Source of the DNA: UBA7662 sp036787895 | Lineage (GTDB): Bacteria; Bacteroidota; Bacteroidia; UBA7662 | Assembly (NCBI GenBank): GCA_036787895.1 | Contig: DAIQOK010000005.1 | Span: 96,839-160,838 of the forward strand | DNA: 64,000 nucleotides | Direction of reading: 5' to 3' | Part shown: one piece after another, positions 1 through 8,531 of the stretch | Position numbering within the stretch: position 1 is the first letter of the stretch | Layout: each line of letters starts with the position of its first letter | Translations under genes and position numbers: made by a program | The notes under the pieces: generated by a model | The model's input: the letters and a program-made list of their open reading frames with translations, nothing else | Database searches by the model: none | Told to the model about the DNA's origin: nothing

Positions 1-1
1 G

Positions 2-208
2 GCAGGTAGTGGCTGTGATGCCGCTCCCTATTTCCGGGTGTTTAGTCCGGAAGAGCAAACCAAAAAATTCGACGCCAAAGCCGAGTACATCCGTCGTTGG
101 GTACCTGAATTTGATACCCTGCATTATGTCAGGCCGATTGTGGATCATAAAATGGCCCGTGATCGCGCACTCGATACGTATAAACGTGGACTGAACACCA
201 CCTCCTGA
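2..208 (+). CDS. Deoxyribodipyrimidine photolyase, C-terminal fragment
   Basis: This is the last 68 codons of a gene cut by the left edge of the window. The frame reads GSGCDAAPYFRVFSPEEQ followed by KFD and PIVDHKMAR. This is the typical end of the FAD-binding domain of the photolyase/cryptochrome family, which repairs UV-induced pyrimidine dimers with light. The CDAAPYFRVF stretch lies in the helical FAD domain. The rest of the protein, including the antenna domain, is outside the window, so CPD photolyase and cryptochrome-like forms cannot be separated. The stop codon is directly followed by the ATG of the next gene (TGAATG), so the two are probably co-transcribed. Confidence 0.85.
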   Translation, partial: AGSGCDAAPYFRVFSPEEQTKKFDAKAEYIRRWVPEFDTLHYVRPIVDHKMARDRALDTYKRGLNTTS

Positions 209-826
209 ATGTTACATCTCACTCAACAAGACATCGCGGCCGCCGAAAAACAGTACCGCACCAACCTCATCAACTGCCTGAGCGGCTTTCGTATGGCCAT
301 GCTTGTGGGGACACAAAACCAGGCCGGACAAACCAATTTGGCCATCTTTAATTCTGCAACACACATCGGTGCACATCCACCATTGATTGGACTCATTTTC
401 CGTCCCGATAGCGTCGACCGGCATACGCTGAGCAACATCCGCTCAACAGGTCAATACACCTTAAACAGTGTTCCTCAAAACCTGATGCAGGCCGCTCACC
501 AAACGAGTGCACGATATGCCGCCAATCAGTCGGAATTCGAGGCCTGTGGATTTGAAGTCAATTACAGTGAACTGATGATGGCGCCTTATGTAGCCGAATC
601 TCCCCTGCGTTTTGGTCTGGCTTTGCGGGAAGAAGTGGCCATTCAATCTAATGGCACCTATCTCATTATTGGCGAAGTGCAGGAAATCTGGTTACAATCG
701 AAATTGCTCGAAGCCGATGGCAGTCTGCGCCCCGATAAAGCCAAATTACTGGCAGTTGCCGGTCTCGACCATTATTATGTGCCCGAATTTTTAGCTACTT
801 TGCCTTATGCTAAGCCTGTAAATTAG
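209..826 (+). CDS. Flavin reductase-like FMN-binding protein
   Basis: A 205-residue protein with the pattern of the flavin reductase-like (FMN-binding split barrel) family. The N-terminal half has LINCLSGFRMAMLVGT and NLAIFNSATHIGAHPPLIG, where family members contact the FMN phosphate and isoalloxazine. These enzymes reduce or bind free flavin, or act as small oxidoreductases in the cytoplasm. There is no signal peptide. It starts one base after the photolyase stop, and both proteins use flavin, so a shared job in flavin supply or redox chemistry is plausible but is inference. The substrate cannot be read from the sequence. Confidence 0.8.
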   Translation: MLHLTQQDIAAAEKQYRTNLINCLSGFRMAMLVGTQNQAGQTNLAIFNSATHIGAHPPLIGLIFRPDSVDRHTLSNIRSTGQYTLNSVPQNLMQAAHQTSARYAANQSEFEACGFEVNYSELMMAPYVAESPLRFGLALREEVAIQSNGTYLIIGEVQEIWLQSKLLEADGSLRPDKAKLLAVAGLDHYYVPEFLATLPYAKPVN

Positions 827-852
827 GGATAATCCAATAAGTTAGGTGAGTA

Positions 853-1923
853 TCAAAATTTAACTTTCACAAGTCGTGTTTCCTCATTTTCGAAGCTCAA
901 AGCCTCCAATTCGTTAGTTATAGGTATACCATATCCTTTAGGAATTACATAAAAATTGCGCCATTTAAATCCATCCGGCAGCGGCAAGTAGACGCCATCA
1001 GCAATGCTGATGATTTTTTGGTCAAGCACATCAAATGCCTTTAATATAGTTGCATGATCAACCAATTGTGCTAGCAAACAAATTTTCCCCTGATACATAA
1101 AAAGCGGAGAACCTATTCCATAAAGGCTATCTGAGCGAAAAATCACCCTTTTCTGATTGGCATCTACGATTTCGTAACCTGTACAATAGATATCTACAAC
1201 TGAATCCGGTGTAATGCTGTAACTAACCGACCACCGCTTTGGTCCATAAACCAGATGGTTTTCATTGTCAATATTTTTTGCAAAGCTCATATTTCTGTCA
1301 GAGGGTATAAAAGGACCTTCACTGCCAATTAAGAAGGAAGAACTGTCTTCTGCATTCCGGTAGGAAACATGAAACATTAATTTTTCACCAGTTGGTTTTT
1401 GATTGGTATGAAATAAATACCAAAAGGCAGTTAACAAATCCGGGTTTTGAATGCGGTGAATTTTCAAACCCGACTGTGCAGTTTTCAAGTCATACTGAAT
1501 CGTCATGGATAAAATATGTGCATCGCTGTAGTTTTCGAAAATCCGATCGATAACAAATAAACCATGACAAAGAATTACGCTATCCCTGATATCAATACTT
1601 ACCATCCTTTTATAAATTTTATCCCAATCCGGATTAACCACATGCTCAATAATGGGCTGTTTGTTTTCTGGCAAAAAAATATGCTGCCAAAAAATTGAAT
1701 CGATATTGATTCTTTCTAATTGTGCCGGATTTGTACCGTATCCCAAATACTTTTCACTGTAGCTGAGGGCCAGATAAATATCATTCCATTTGATGGTTTC
1801 CAAAACTTTAAACAAAATTGGCCCATCTTTCATTTTAAGAGCATTTGGGGTTTCAATTTGACCAAGCGATACGCAGCATAACAGGCAAAAAACAATCGAA
1901 TACAACAATATTTTCATTTCCAT
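853..1923 (-). CDS. Secreted protein of unknown function
   Basis: I do not recognise this 356-residue protein. It begins with a hydrophobic stretch (ILLYSIVFCLLCCVSLGQ) that looks like a signal peptide, so the product is probably exported. No lipobox is clear, although cysteines lie in the hydrophobic core. The first codon could be at 1923 or at 1917, two codons later. The body is rich in beta-prone segments and aromatic residues, without repeats or a T9SS sorting domain. The gene is visibly AT-richer than the suf operon that diverges from it. It converges on the flavin reductase gene with a 26-base gap. The 294-base gap up to sufB holds the suf promoter and no other gene that I can see. Confidence 0.6.
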   Translation of the reverse strand: MEMKILLYSIVFCLLCCVSLGQIETPNALKMKDGPILFKVLETIKWNDIYLALSYSEKYLGYGTNPAQLERINIDSIFWQHIFLPENKQPIIEHVVNPDWDKIYKRMVSIDIRDSVILCHGLFVIDRIFENYSDAHILSMTIQYDLKTAQSGLKIHRIQNPDLLTAFWYLFHTNQKPTGEKLMFHVSYRNAEDSSSFLIGSEGPFIPSDRNMSFAKNIDNENHLVYGPKRWSVSYSITPDSVVDIYCTGYEIVDANQKRVIFRSDSLYGIGSPLFMYQGKICLLAQLVDHATILKAFDVLDQKIISIADGVYLPLPDGFKWRNFYVIPKGYGIPITNELEALSFENEETRLVKVKF

Positions 1924-2167
1924 CTAATTAAACAATTGATGAATATAGGAAATGATTAATCAATTGCCACATTCATGTTCGAGTACAGACTTCCTCTTAG
2001 TGAATACAAACACTGCAAGTCAATTCCAAAATCGTCTTCAATGAATGCTTACCACCTCCCATTCAAGGGGCTGAATTATACGAAACACCACTTTACCTCA
2101 TTATACCAAGGCAAGCTGCCCACCGAAGCAAACCCCTAATTCCCTGTCAGGCAAACCTTTTTTACGC

Positions 2168-2175
2168 TATCTTTG
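2168..2175 (+). promoter_or_regulatory. Bacteroidota-type -7 promoter element of the suf operon
   Basis: The sequence TATCTTTG matches the Bacteroidota sigma-A -7 consensus TAnnTTTG and lies 42 bases before the sufB ATG. A clear -33 TTG-type element is not obvious at the expected distance, so this is a candidate only. I see no recognisable operator for an Fe-S or oxidative-stress regulator nearby. Confidence 0.5.
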
Positions 2176-2217
2176 TTGCCCAATTCAGAATAAGTCTAAA
2201 TACAGACTACCCCGAAT

Positions 2218-3666
2218 ATGAGCAATAACGAGCAAGACATCCTCAGTCAGATCACCGACGAAGAGTATAAATACGGCTTTATCAGTAATATCGATCAGGA
2301 CATTATTGAAAAAGGGCTGAGTGAGGACACTATACGATTTATTTCTGCCAAAAAACAAGAGCCCGAATGGCTGTTGGCCTGGCGTTTAAAGGCCTATCAG
2401 CACTGGCTCAAAATGTCTGAGCCTAGCTGGCAGAATGTGCACTATCCGCCCATCAACTACCAGGACATCAGCTATTACGCCTCTCCCAAAGCAGGCAGCA
2501 AGCTAAACAGCCTGGATGAACTGGACCCGGAAATCAAAGCCACTTACGATAAACTTGGCATACCGCTCGAAGAGCAATTATTGCTCGCCGGTGTTGCCGT
2601 AGATGCCGTACTCGATTCGGTTTCTGTGATCACCACCTACAAAGAAAAATTAGCCGAAAAAGGTGTCATATTCAGTTCCATCAGCGAAGCAGTACACAGT
2701 CACCCGGAGTTAGTGAAAAAATACCTTGGCTCTGTCGTCCCCTATACCGACAACTACTTTGCTGCCCTGAACAGTGCTGTTTTCAGTGATGGCTCCTTCG
2801 TCTTTATACCGAAAGGCGTACGTTGTCCGATGGAATTGAGCACCTATTTCCGCATTAACGCTCAGGGTACCGGTCAGTTTGAGCGTACGCTGATTGTCGC
2901 CGAAGATGGCGCCTACGTAAGCTATTTGGAAGGATGCACCGCCCCTAAACGCGATGAAAACCAATTGCATGCCGCTGTAGTAGAACTCGTGGCCATGGCC
3001 GATGCCGAAATCAAATACTCTACCGTACAAAACTGGTATCCCGGCGATAAGGACGGCAAAGGCGGCATCTATAATTTTGTGACCAAAAGAGGTGTTTGCA
3101 ACGGCAACAACGCCAAAATCAGCTGGACACAAGTTGAAACCGGCTCATCCATCACCTGGAAATACCCCAGCGTTATCCTCAAAGGCGACAACAGCATCGG
3201 TGAATTCTATTCGGTAGCTCTCACCAACAATATGCAGCAAGCCGATACCGGTACCAAAATGATTCATATCGGCAAAAACACCAAAAGCCGCATCGTAAGC
3301 AAAGGCATCAGCGCAGGGAAAAGTCAGAATTCTTACCGTGGCCTGGTGAAAGTCCGTAAAAGTGCTGTCGATGCCCGCAACTATTCGCAATGCGATTCCT
3401 TACTCATGGGAGATAAATGTGGCGCCCACACCTTCCCTTATTTCGAAATCAACAACAACAGCGCTACCGTCGAGCACGAAGCCACCACTTCCAAAATCGG
3501 TGAAGACATCCTATTCTACTGCAACCAAAGAGGCATCAGCCAGGAAGACGCTGTAGCCCTCATCGTCAACGGCTACGCTAAAGAAGTGCTCGATAAATTA
3601 CCGATGGAGTTCGCGGTAGAAGCGAAGAAGTTGTTAGCTATCTCATTGGAAGGGTCTGTCGGGTAA
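2218..3666 (+). CDS. sufB: Fe-S cluster assembly scaffold SufB
   Basis: A 482-residue SufB, the usual length. SufB is the scaffold of the SufBC2D complex, on which sulfur from SufS/SufE and iron are assembled into Fe-S clusters in the cytoplasm. The C-terminal core keeps the residues known to matter in E. coli SufB: a cysteine in NYSQCDSLLMG (Cys392 here) and the His-Glu pair in VEHEATTSK (His420/Glu421). It is the first gene of the suf operon. In most Bacteroidota sufC follows directly. Here a four-helix-bundle gene and its flanking repeats separate the two, and the left repeat begins inside the sufB stop codon. Confidence 0.97.
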   Translation: MSNNEQDILSQITDEEYKYGFISNIDQDIIEKGLSEDTIRFISAKKQEPEWLLAWRLKAYQHWLKMSEPSWQNVHYPPINYQDISYYASPKAGSKLNSLDELDPEIKATYDKLGIPLEEQLLLAGVAVDAVLDSVSVITTYKEKLAEKGVIFSSISEAVHSHPELVKKYLGSVVPYTDNYFAALNSAVFSDGSFVFIPKGVRCPMELSTYFRINAQGTGQFERTLIVAEDGAYVSYLEGCTAPKRDENQLHAAVVELVAMADAEIKYSTVQNWYPGDKDGKGGIYNFVTKRGVCNGNNAKISWTQVETGSSITWKYPSVILKGDNSIGEFYSVALTNNMQQADTGTKMIHIGKNTKSRIVSKGISAGKSQNSYRGLVKVRKSAVDARNYSQCDSLLMGDKCGAHTFPYFEINNNSATVEHEATTSKIGEDILFYCNQRGISQEDAVALIVNGYAKEVLDKLPMEFAVEAKKLLAISLEGSVG

Positions 3667-3698
3667 TTCAAAATTTGAAATTTCAAATTCAAAATTGG
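3665..3698. repeat. Left terminal inverted repeat of the suf-interrupting segment
   Basis: This 34-base AT-rich repeat begins AATTCAAAATT and ends CAAAATTGG. It overlaps the last two bases of the sufB stop codon. It is also partly self-complementary (AAATTTGAAATTTCAAATT), so it can fold in the mRNA. Its partner is at 4217-4250 in inverted orientation. Confidence 0.75.
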
Positions 3699-3710
3699 GC
3701 GAATATCAAA

Positions 3711-4169
3711 ATGACTAAGATTGATCGCTTTGAGGACATGAAAATCTGGCAAATGGGCAGAAGGCTCGTTTCACTCGTGTATGAGCTCACTCGGAAGAAA
3801 GAGTTTGCGGCTGATTTTGGTCTTAAAGATCAAATTCGACGTTCGGCTGTTTCAATTCCTTCAAACGTAGCGGAAGGATTTGAAAGAAGCGGGAATAAAG
3901 AATTGATTTATTTCCTCTACATCGCCAAAGGTTCGGCCGGAGAGCTCAGAACACAACTCCTAATTGACCTTGATTTAAAATATGTCTCCGAAAAAGAATG
4001 GAGTAAACTGAACGAAATAATCGAAGAAATAGGAAGAATGATACAAGGTTTTATAAACTACCTCAGAAATAGTGGCTACAAAGGAGAAAAATTCAAATCT
4101 CCCATTGTAAAAGAACCTGAGCCGGAATATGAACAAGACTGGAAATCGGACCCCAACTTCCAATTCTGA
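3711..4169 (+). CDS. Four-helix bundle protein (23S rRNA intervening-sequence protein family)
   Basis: A 152-residue protein of the four-helix-bundle family first known from intervening sequences of 23S rRNA genes (S23/IVP, also related to the Avd fold). Diagnostic stretches are FEDMKIWQMGRRLVSLVYEL near the start, then LKDQIRRSAVSIPSNVAEGF and LYIAKGSAGELRTQL. The frame is open from 3675, but the first 12 codons come from the flanking repeat, and family proteins start near FEDMKIW, so I chose the ATG at 3711. The charged tail after about residue 125 extends beyond the usual length near 120. The family has no known enzymatic activity. The gene sits inside inverted repeats between sufB and sufC and has no obvious role in Fe-S assembly. 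Confidence 0.85.
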   Translation: MTKIDRFEDMKIWQMGRRLVSLVYELTRKKEFAADFGLKDQIRRSAVSIPSNVAEGFERSGNKELIYFLYIAKGSAGELRTQLLIDLDLKYVSEKEWSKLNEIIEEIGRMIQGFINYLRNSGYKGEKFKSPIVKEPEPEYEQDWKSDPNFQF

Positions 4170-4216
4170 ATGAGAAAACTCAATCTTGAATTTTGAATTT
4201 TGAACCTAAAGAAAAA

Positions 4217-4250
4217 CCAATTTGAAATTTGAAATTTTGAATTTTGAATT
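4217..4250. repeat. Right terminal inverted repeat of the suf-interrupting segment
   Basis: The reverse complement of this 34-base stretch matches the left repeat at 30 of 34 positions. The mismatches are at repeat positions 12, 13, 25 and 26. It starts CCAATTTGAAATTT and ends TTTTGAATT, 32 bases before the sufC start codon. Confidence 0.75.
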
Positions 4251-4282
4251 TTAATAATCACTCCTAGAAAGAAAATCTAACC

Positions 4283-5038
4283 ATGTTATCAATATCTAAT
4301 TTAAGAGCAAGCATCGGAGGGAAACCAATCCTAAAAGGCATCAACCTGGAAATTCAACCCGGTGAAGTACATGCCATCATGGGACCTAATGGTTCTGGTA
4401 AGTCTACATTATCGAGCGTGATTGCCGGGAAAGAAGGTTATGAAGTGAGCGGCGAAGTGTTGTATAACGGCAAGGACCTGCTCGAACTGGCACCTGAAGT
4501 TAGGGCATGGGAAGGTATTTTTCTGGCCTTCCAATATCCGGTGGAGATACCGGGGGTGAGCATCACCAACTTTATGCGTACCTGCATCAATGAGCAACGC
4601 AAATACCGCGAATTGCCCGAAATGGATGCTTCTACCTTCCTCAAAACCATGCGCAAAAAAGCCGAATTGGTAGAATTAGACGAAAGTTTGATGAAGCGCT
4701 CGGTAAACCAGGGTTTTTCGGGTGGCGAGAAAAAGCGTAACGAGATATTTCAACTCGCCATGCTTGAACCCAGTCTGGCGATACTCGACGAAACCGATTC
4801 AGGCCTCGACATCGACGCCTTGCGCATCGTGGCCGGTGGCGTGAATAAACTTCGGAATGAAGACAATGCCTTTTTGGTCATTACCCACTACCAACGCTTA
4901 CTCGATTATATCGTCCCTGACTTTGTACATGTGCTGTACAATGGTCAAATTGTAAAATCGGGCACCAAAGAATTGGCACTCGAACTCGAAGAAAAAGGCT
5001 ACGACTGGATCAAAGCCGAAGTGAATGCAGGAGTATAA
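4283..5038 (+). CDS. sufC: Fe-S cluster assembly ATPase SufC
   Basis: A 251-residue ABC-type ATPase, the normal SufC length. The Walker A motif GPNGSGKST (Lys40), the signature SGGEKKRNE (from Ser146), Walker B ending in Asp169-Glu170, the D-loop SGLD and the H-loop His202 are all present. SufC hydrolyses ATP to drive the conformational change of SufBC2D during cluster assembly in the cytoplasm. It is separated from sufB by about 620 bases carrying the inserted cassette. Its transcription therefore needs read-through of that segment or a start inside it. No clear TAnnTTTG element is visible directly upstream. Confidence 0.97.
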   Translation: MLSISNLRASIGGKPILKGINLEIQPGEVHAIMGPNGSGKSTLSSVIAGKEGYEVSGEVLYNGKDLLELAPEVRAWEGIFLAFQYPVEIPGVSITNFMRTCINEQRKYRELPEMDASTFLKTMRKKAELVELDESLMKRSVNQGFSGGEKKRNEIFQLAMLEPSLAILDETDSGLDIDALRIVAGGVNKLRNEDNAFLVITHYQRLLDYIVPDFVHVLYNGQIVKSGTKELALELEEKGYDWIKAEVNAGV

Positions 5039-5039
5039 A

Positions 5040-6347
5040 ATGGAAAATCTGCTCGAACAAAGTCTCGTCGGCAGGCTGCAAGGCCACATCGCTCAATTGA
5101 CCGAAACGCCACATGCTGCCCAGAAAATAGAAGCAGCAGCGGCTTTCGCTGCATTGGGAGTGCCGTCGCCGGCTCATGAAGACTGGAAATACACCGATTT
5201 GACCGAAGTTGAAAAACTCGACCCCATTGCCGGTGCGCCTGTAATCGACTTATCTACCATCGACCTCTCTCCTTACCGCATCGCTGATTTAGATGCTGTT
5301 GAGCTGGTTTTTGTGAATGGCCGATTTGCGCCTTTGTTGTCGAGAGAATGGCATACCGGCAACCAGTTTGCTGGTAGCTTACAAACAGCAGAATTACAAA
5401 TACCCGAGCCGGTACAGGCACATTTAGGTCAGTATGCCAGGCTTTGTGAAGAAGGTTTTACGGCACTCAACACCCTCCTTTCGCACGATGGATTTGTGGT
5501 TTATGCTGCAAAAAACGAAGTCTGGACCAAAACTGTTGTAGTTTACCACCTCTCAACCGGTACACACGATCGCTGTTGGACCAACACCCGCAACCTCATC
5601 ATTGCAGAAGCGGGAAGCCAGCTCACGCTTATCGAAAAATACATCAGTCTTTCGCCGGTGTTCGACAACGATGTGCTCGAAATTTCGGTCGGTGCCAACG
5701 CCACTGTGCAGCACTATAAGCTGCAAACACGCTATGGCGATGCCTGGCACAACGGCACCACGCGTGTTCAACAGGAACGCGACAGTCAATATTACAATGC
5801 CACCATCAGCTGGAGCGGCGGAATAGTCCGCAACAACCTCCAGGCAGCCCATGGCGGTCAGAATTGCGAGACCAACTTCTACGGCCTTTACCTCCTCGAC
5901 CGCGACAACCTCATCGACAACCATACGCTGGTTGACCACGCCATGCCGAATTGTTTCAGCAATGAGTTGTATAAGGGCATCATTGGTGCAGAAGGAAAAG
6001 GCGTGTTCAATGGCAAAATCCTGGTCCGCCCCGATGCTCAAAAAACCAACGCCTACCAGAGTAACGCCAATATTTTACTCGCCGACACCGGCACAATCAA
6101 CGCCAAACCCGAACTGGAGATTTTCGCCGACGATGTAAAATGTTCGCATGGTGCCACTGTTGGTCAGTTAAACCAGGATGAACTGTTTTACCTCAAAGCC
6201 CGCGGCATAGCCGAAGATAAGGCCCGGACTATTCTCCTTACCGCCTTTGCCAGCGAGGTAGTGGAGCAAGTCCGTATACCTGCTTTGCGCGACGATTTAC
6301 TCGGACAGCTGATGCAAGAGTTGCACAAACTGCAAATTGAGTTTTAA
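5040..6347 (+). CDS. sufD: Fe-S cluster assembly protein SufD
   Basis: A 435-residue SufD paralogue of SufB that completes the SufBC2D scaffold. The C-terminal SufBD core is clear, with KCSHGATVGQLNQDELFYL (the conserved His at the SufB-SufD interface lies in CSHGAT) followed by KARGI. I chose the ATG at 5040 rather than the in-frame one at 5025. The later codon follows the sufC stop by one base, has GGAG seven bases upstream, and avoids overlap with sufC. The stop codon overlaps the sufS start (TAATG), which implies translational coupling. Confidence 0.95.
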   Translation: MENLLEQSLVGRLQGHIAQLTETPHAAQKIEAAAAFAALGVPSPAHEDWKYTDLTEVEKLDPIAGAPVIDLSTIDLSPYRIADLDAVELVFVNGRFAPLLSREWHTGNQFAGSLQTAELQIPEPVQAHLGQYARLCEEGFTALNTLLSHDGFVVYAAKNEVWTKTVVVYHLSTGTHDRCWTNTRNLIIAEAGSQLTLIEKYISLSPVFDNDVLEISVGANATVQHYKLQTRYGDAWHNGTTRVQQERDSQYYNATISWSGGIVRNNLQAAHGGQNCETNFYGLYLLDRDNLIDNHTLVDHAMPNCFSNELYKGIIGAEGKGVFNGKILVRPDAQKTNAYQSNANILLADTGTINAKPELEIFADDVKCSHGATVGQLNQDELFYLKARGIAEDKARTILLTAFASEVVEQVRIPALRDDLLGQLMQELHKLQIEF

Positions 6348-7576
6348 TGAAAACCGCCAACATCAACTGGTCGCAAATACGTACCGACTTTCCCATTCTC
6401 ACCCAGCGTGTGCATGGCAAGCCATTGGTGTATTTCGACAATGCCGCGACCTCTCAAAAACCGCAGCTTGTGATTGATGCGTTGGTAGATTATTATAGTC
6501 GTTACAACAGTAATGTGCATCGAGGCGTGCATCAATTGAGCCAACAGGCCACCAATGCCTATGAGGCAACCCGGCTCAAAGTTCAGCAATTGCTCAACGC
6601 GCAAGAAGTCGCTGAAATCATCTTCACCAAAGGAACCACTGACGCCATCAATCTTGTGGCCAGCAGTTGGGGAAAGCAAAACATTACTGTCGGCGATGAA
6701 ATCCTGATCTCGGCACTTGAACACCACGCGAATATTGTGCCCTGGCAAATGTTGGCTGAAGCAACAGGTGCTAAAGTGGTAGTTGTACCCATCAATACCA
6801 AAGGAGAATTAGAGCTGGCAGATTTTCATCGGCTGCTTGGCTCAAAAACCAAAATGGTGGCCATGAGCTGGGTAAGCAATGCGCTTGGCACCGTCAATCC
6901 TGTTCACGACATCATCGCTGCTGCTCATGCTCGGAACATTCCGGTTTTGCTCGATGCAGCTCAGGCTGCTCCGCATACAGCCATTGATGTACAGGCGTTG
7001 GATGTAGATTTTCTGGTTTTTTCTGCCCACAAAATGCTCGGTCCAACTGGCATGGGTATACTTTACGGTAAACGTATCCTACTCGATGCCATGCCCCCCT
7101 ACCAAGGCGGTGGTGATATGATTGACCGGGTGACCTTTGAAAAAACCACCTACAATATACTTCCCTTGAAGTTTGAAGCCGGCACACCCAATATTGCCGA
7201 CGGTATCGCCTTTGGTGCTGCCATCGATTATCTGCAAAACATCGGTCTCGAAAATATTGAGCGAAGGGAGCAGGAATTGCTAGCCTATGCCACCGCACAA
7301 ATACTCAGTATACCTGGCATTCGACTCATAGGCGAGGCAGCCGACAAACGTTCGGTGCTTTCCTTCCTACTCGGCGACGCGCATCCTTATGATGTGGGCG
7401 TTTTGCTCGACCAAATGGGTATCGCCATACGAACCGGTCATCACTGTGCACAACCACTGATGGATATTTTTGAAGTGCCGGGAACCTGTCGCGCCTCCTT
7501 CGCCTTTTACAATACGGAGGCGGAGATCGACAGCTTTATTCAAAGTCTTCGTAAGATTCAACCCATGCTCAGCTAA
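6347..7576 (+). CDS. sufS: Cysteine desulfurase SufS
   Basis: A 409-residue class V aminotransferase-fold, PLP-dependent cysteine desulfurase of the SufS type. It removes sulfur from cysteine as an enzyme-bound persulfide for cluster assembly. The PLP lysine lies in FSAHKMLGPTG (Lys229) and the persulfide cysteine in RTGHHCAQPLM (Cys367). The short loop around that cysteine is typical of group II desulfurases that need SufE. It overlaps sufD by one base and sufE by one base, so translation of the three is likely coupled. Confidence 0.97.
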   Translation: MKTANINWSQIRTDFPILTQRVHGKPLVYFDNAATSQKPQLVIDALVDYYSRYNSNVHRGVHQLSQQATNAYEATRLKVQQLLNAQEVAEIIFTKGTTDAINLVASSWGKQNITVGDEILISALEHHANIVPWQMLAEATGAKVVVVPINTKGELELADFHRLLGSKTKMVAMSWVSNALGTVNPVHDIIAAAHARNIPVLLDAAQAAPHTAIDVQALDVDFLVFSAHKMLGPTGMGILYGKRILLDAMPPYQGGGDMIDRVTFEKTTYNILPLKFEAGTPNIADGIAFGAAIDYLQNIGLENIERREQELLAYATAQILSIPGIRLIGEAADKRSVLSFLLGDAHPYDVGVLLDQMGIAIRTGHHCAQPLMDIFEVPGTCRASFAFYNTEAEIDSFIQSLRKIQPMLS

Positions 7577-8010
7577 TGGCCAGTATAGCCGAAATACAAG
7601 ATCAACTCGCAGAAGATTTCAGCTTCATGGAAGAATGGGAAGACAAATACGCCTTCCTGATCGATTTAGGCAAGGAGCTGCCCGCTTTTCCAGCCGAGCT
7701 GAAATCCGACGAAAACCTGATACGAGGCTGTCAAAGCCGGGTTTGGCTAACCGCCAGCATGGAAAATGGTTGTGTGCAGTTCGCCGCCGACTCTGACGCC
7801 TTCATTTCCAAAGGTTTAGTCGCCTTGCTGGTGAAAATCTACCACAACCAGAAACCGGAAGACATCTTGAACGCAAAACTCGATTTGCTAGAGCGAATTG
7901 GTTTGCATGAACACCTTTCACCCAATCGCTCCAACGGCTTGGCCAGCATGCTAAAGCAGCTACGCAATTTTGCCTTGGTCTTTCATTCCCAAAATCAACT
8001 CGCCAGCTAA
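7576..8010 (+). CDS. sufE: Cysteine desulfuration protein SufE
   Basis: A 144-residue SufE. It accepts the persulfide from SufS and passes the sulfur to the SufB scaffold. The acceptor cysteine is in the conserved IRGCQSRVWL (Cys52). The N-terminal helix with ELPAFPAELKSDENLI is also typical. Length matches the family. It shares one base with both neighbours (TAATGG junctions) in the compact sufD-S-E-T part of the operon. Confidence 0.95.
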   Translation: MASIAEIQDQLAEDFSFMEEWEDKYAFLIDLGKELPAFPAELKSDENLIRGCQSRVWLTASMENGCVQFAADSDAFISKGLVALLVKIYHNQKPEDILNAKLDLLERIGLHEHLSPNRSNGLASMLKQLRNFALVFHSQNQLAS

Positions 8011-8339
8011 TGGAATCGACCACCGAACGCAGCTTTGTAGAAATCCAAAACGATGCTATTAGCGTCCTCAAAACCATATTTGACCCGGAAATTCCGGTAG
8101 ATATTTATGAATTAGGTCTCATCTACGAAATAAAAGTAACCGCCAGTGGCGACCTCACTGTGATGATGACTTTAACCTCGCCTTCTTGTCCTGTTGCAGG
8201 CACCCTGCCGGGTGAAGTTCAGGACAAACTCAAAGGCATAACCGGCGTCAAAGAAGTTAAAGTAGAATTGACCTTCGATCCACCCTGGAGCCAGGATTTG
8301 ATGAGTGAGGAAGCCAAGCTGGAATTAGGCTTTTTGTAA
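8010..8339 (+). CDS. SUF-associated MIP18/DUF59-type Fe-S assembly protein (SufT-like)
   Basis: A 109-residue protein of the MIP18 (DUF59) family found as the last gene of many Gram-negative and Bacteroidota suf operons. The family core reads FDPEIPVDIYELGLIYEI and TLTSPSCPVAG, with the conserved cysteine at position 60. These proteins assist maturation of Fe-S proteins, possibly in cluster transfer. The exact step is not settled. The start overlaps the sufE stop by one base. Downstream, an imperfect inverted repeat between AACAACA near 8351 and TGTTGTT near 8395 with GC-rich parts inside may end the operon, but it has no good T-run. Confidence 0.88.
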   Translation: MESTTERSFVEIQNDAISVLKTIFDPEIPVDIYELGLIYEIKVTASGDLTVMMTLTSPSCPVAGTLPGEVQDKLKGITGVKEVKVELTFDPPWSQDLMSEEAKLELGFL

Positions 8340-8531
8340 AGTACATTTTCAACAACATCAGAGGGCCGGCCGCTTGACAGCCTTGCCGGCATTTTGTTGT
8401 TAAGTGCGGACAGCATTATAAGTTTTCAGCCTACAACGCCTCTATTTGGCATTTCGCGACAATTCAAAAGTTGGCTGCTAATCTGGCACAGCAATGGCTA
8501 AGGCTGCATTATTCAATTTAAACCCAACTTT

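Larger units (their letters stand above)
3665..4250. mobile_element. Candidate small mobile cassette carrying a four-helix-bundle gene
   Basis: A 586-base segment between sufB and sufC is bounded by 34-bp inverted repeats (3665-3698 and 4217-4250) that agree at 30 of 34 positions. It contains one gene, for a four-helix-bundle protein, and no transposase. A second short AT-rich copy of the TTGAATTTTGAA motif lies just inside the right end, near 4188-4206. No target-site duplication is certain because the ends are low-complexity sequence. That it is a mobile or formerly mobile cassette is inference from its position inside an otherwise tight operon, its terminal inverted repeats and related repeats elsewhere in the window. 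Confidence 0.45.

Noticed and set aside
2710..3132. 140-codon open frame opposite sufB
   Set aside because: It lies fully inside sufB on the other strand, has no family resemblance, and is explained by the codon bias of sufB.
5553..6041. 162-codon open frame opposite sufD
   Set aside because: It is a shadow of a well-supported gene, with no start context and no recognisable domain.
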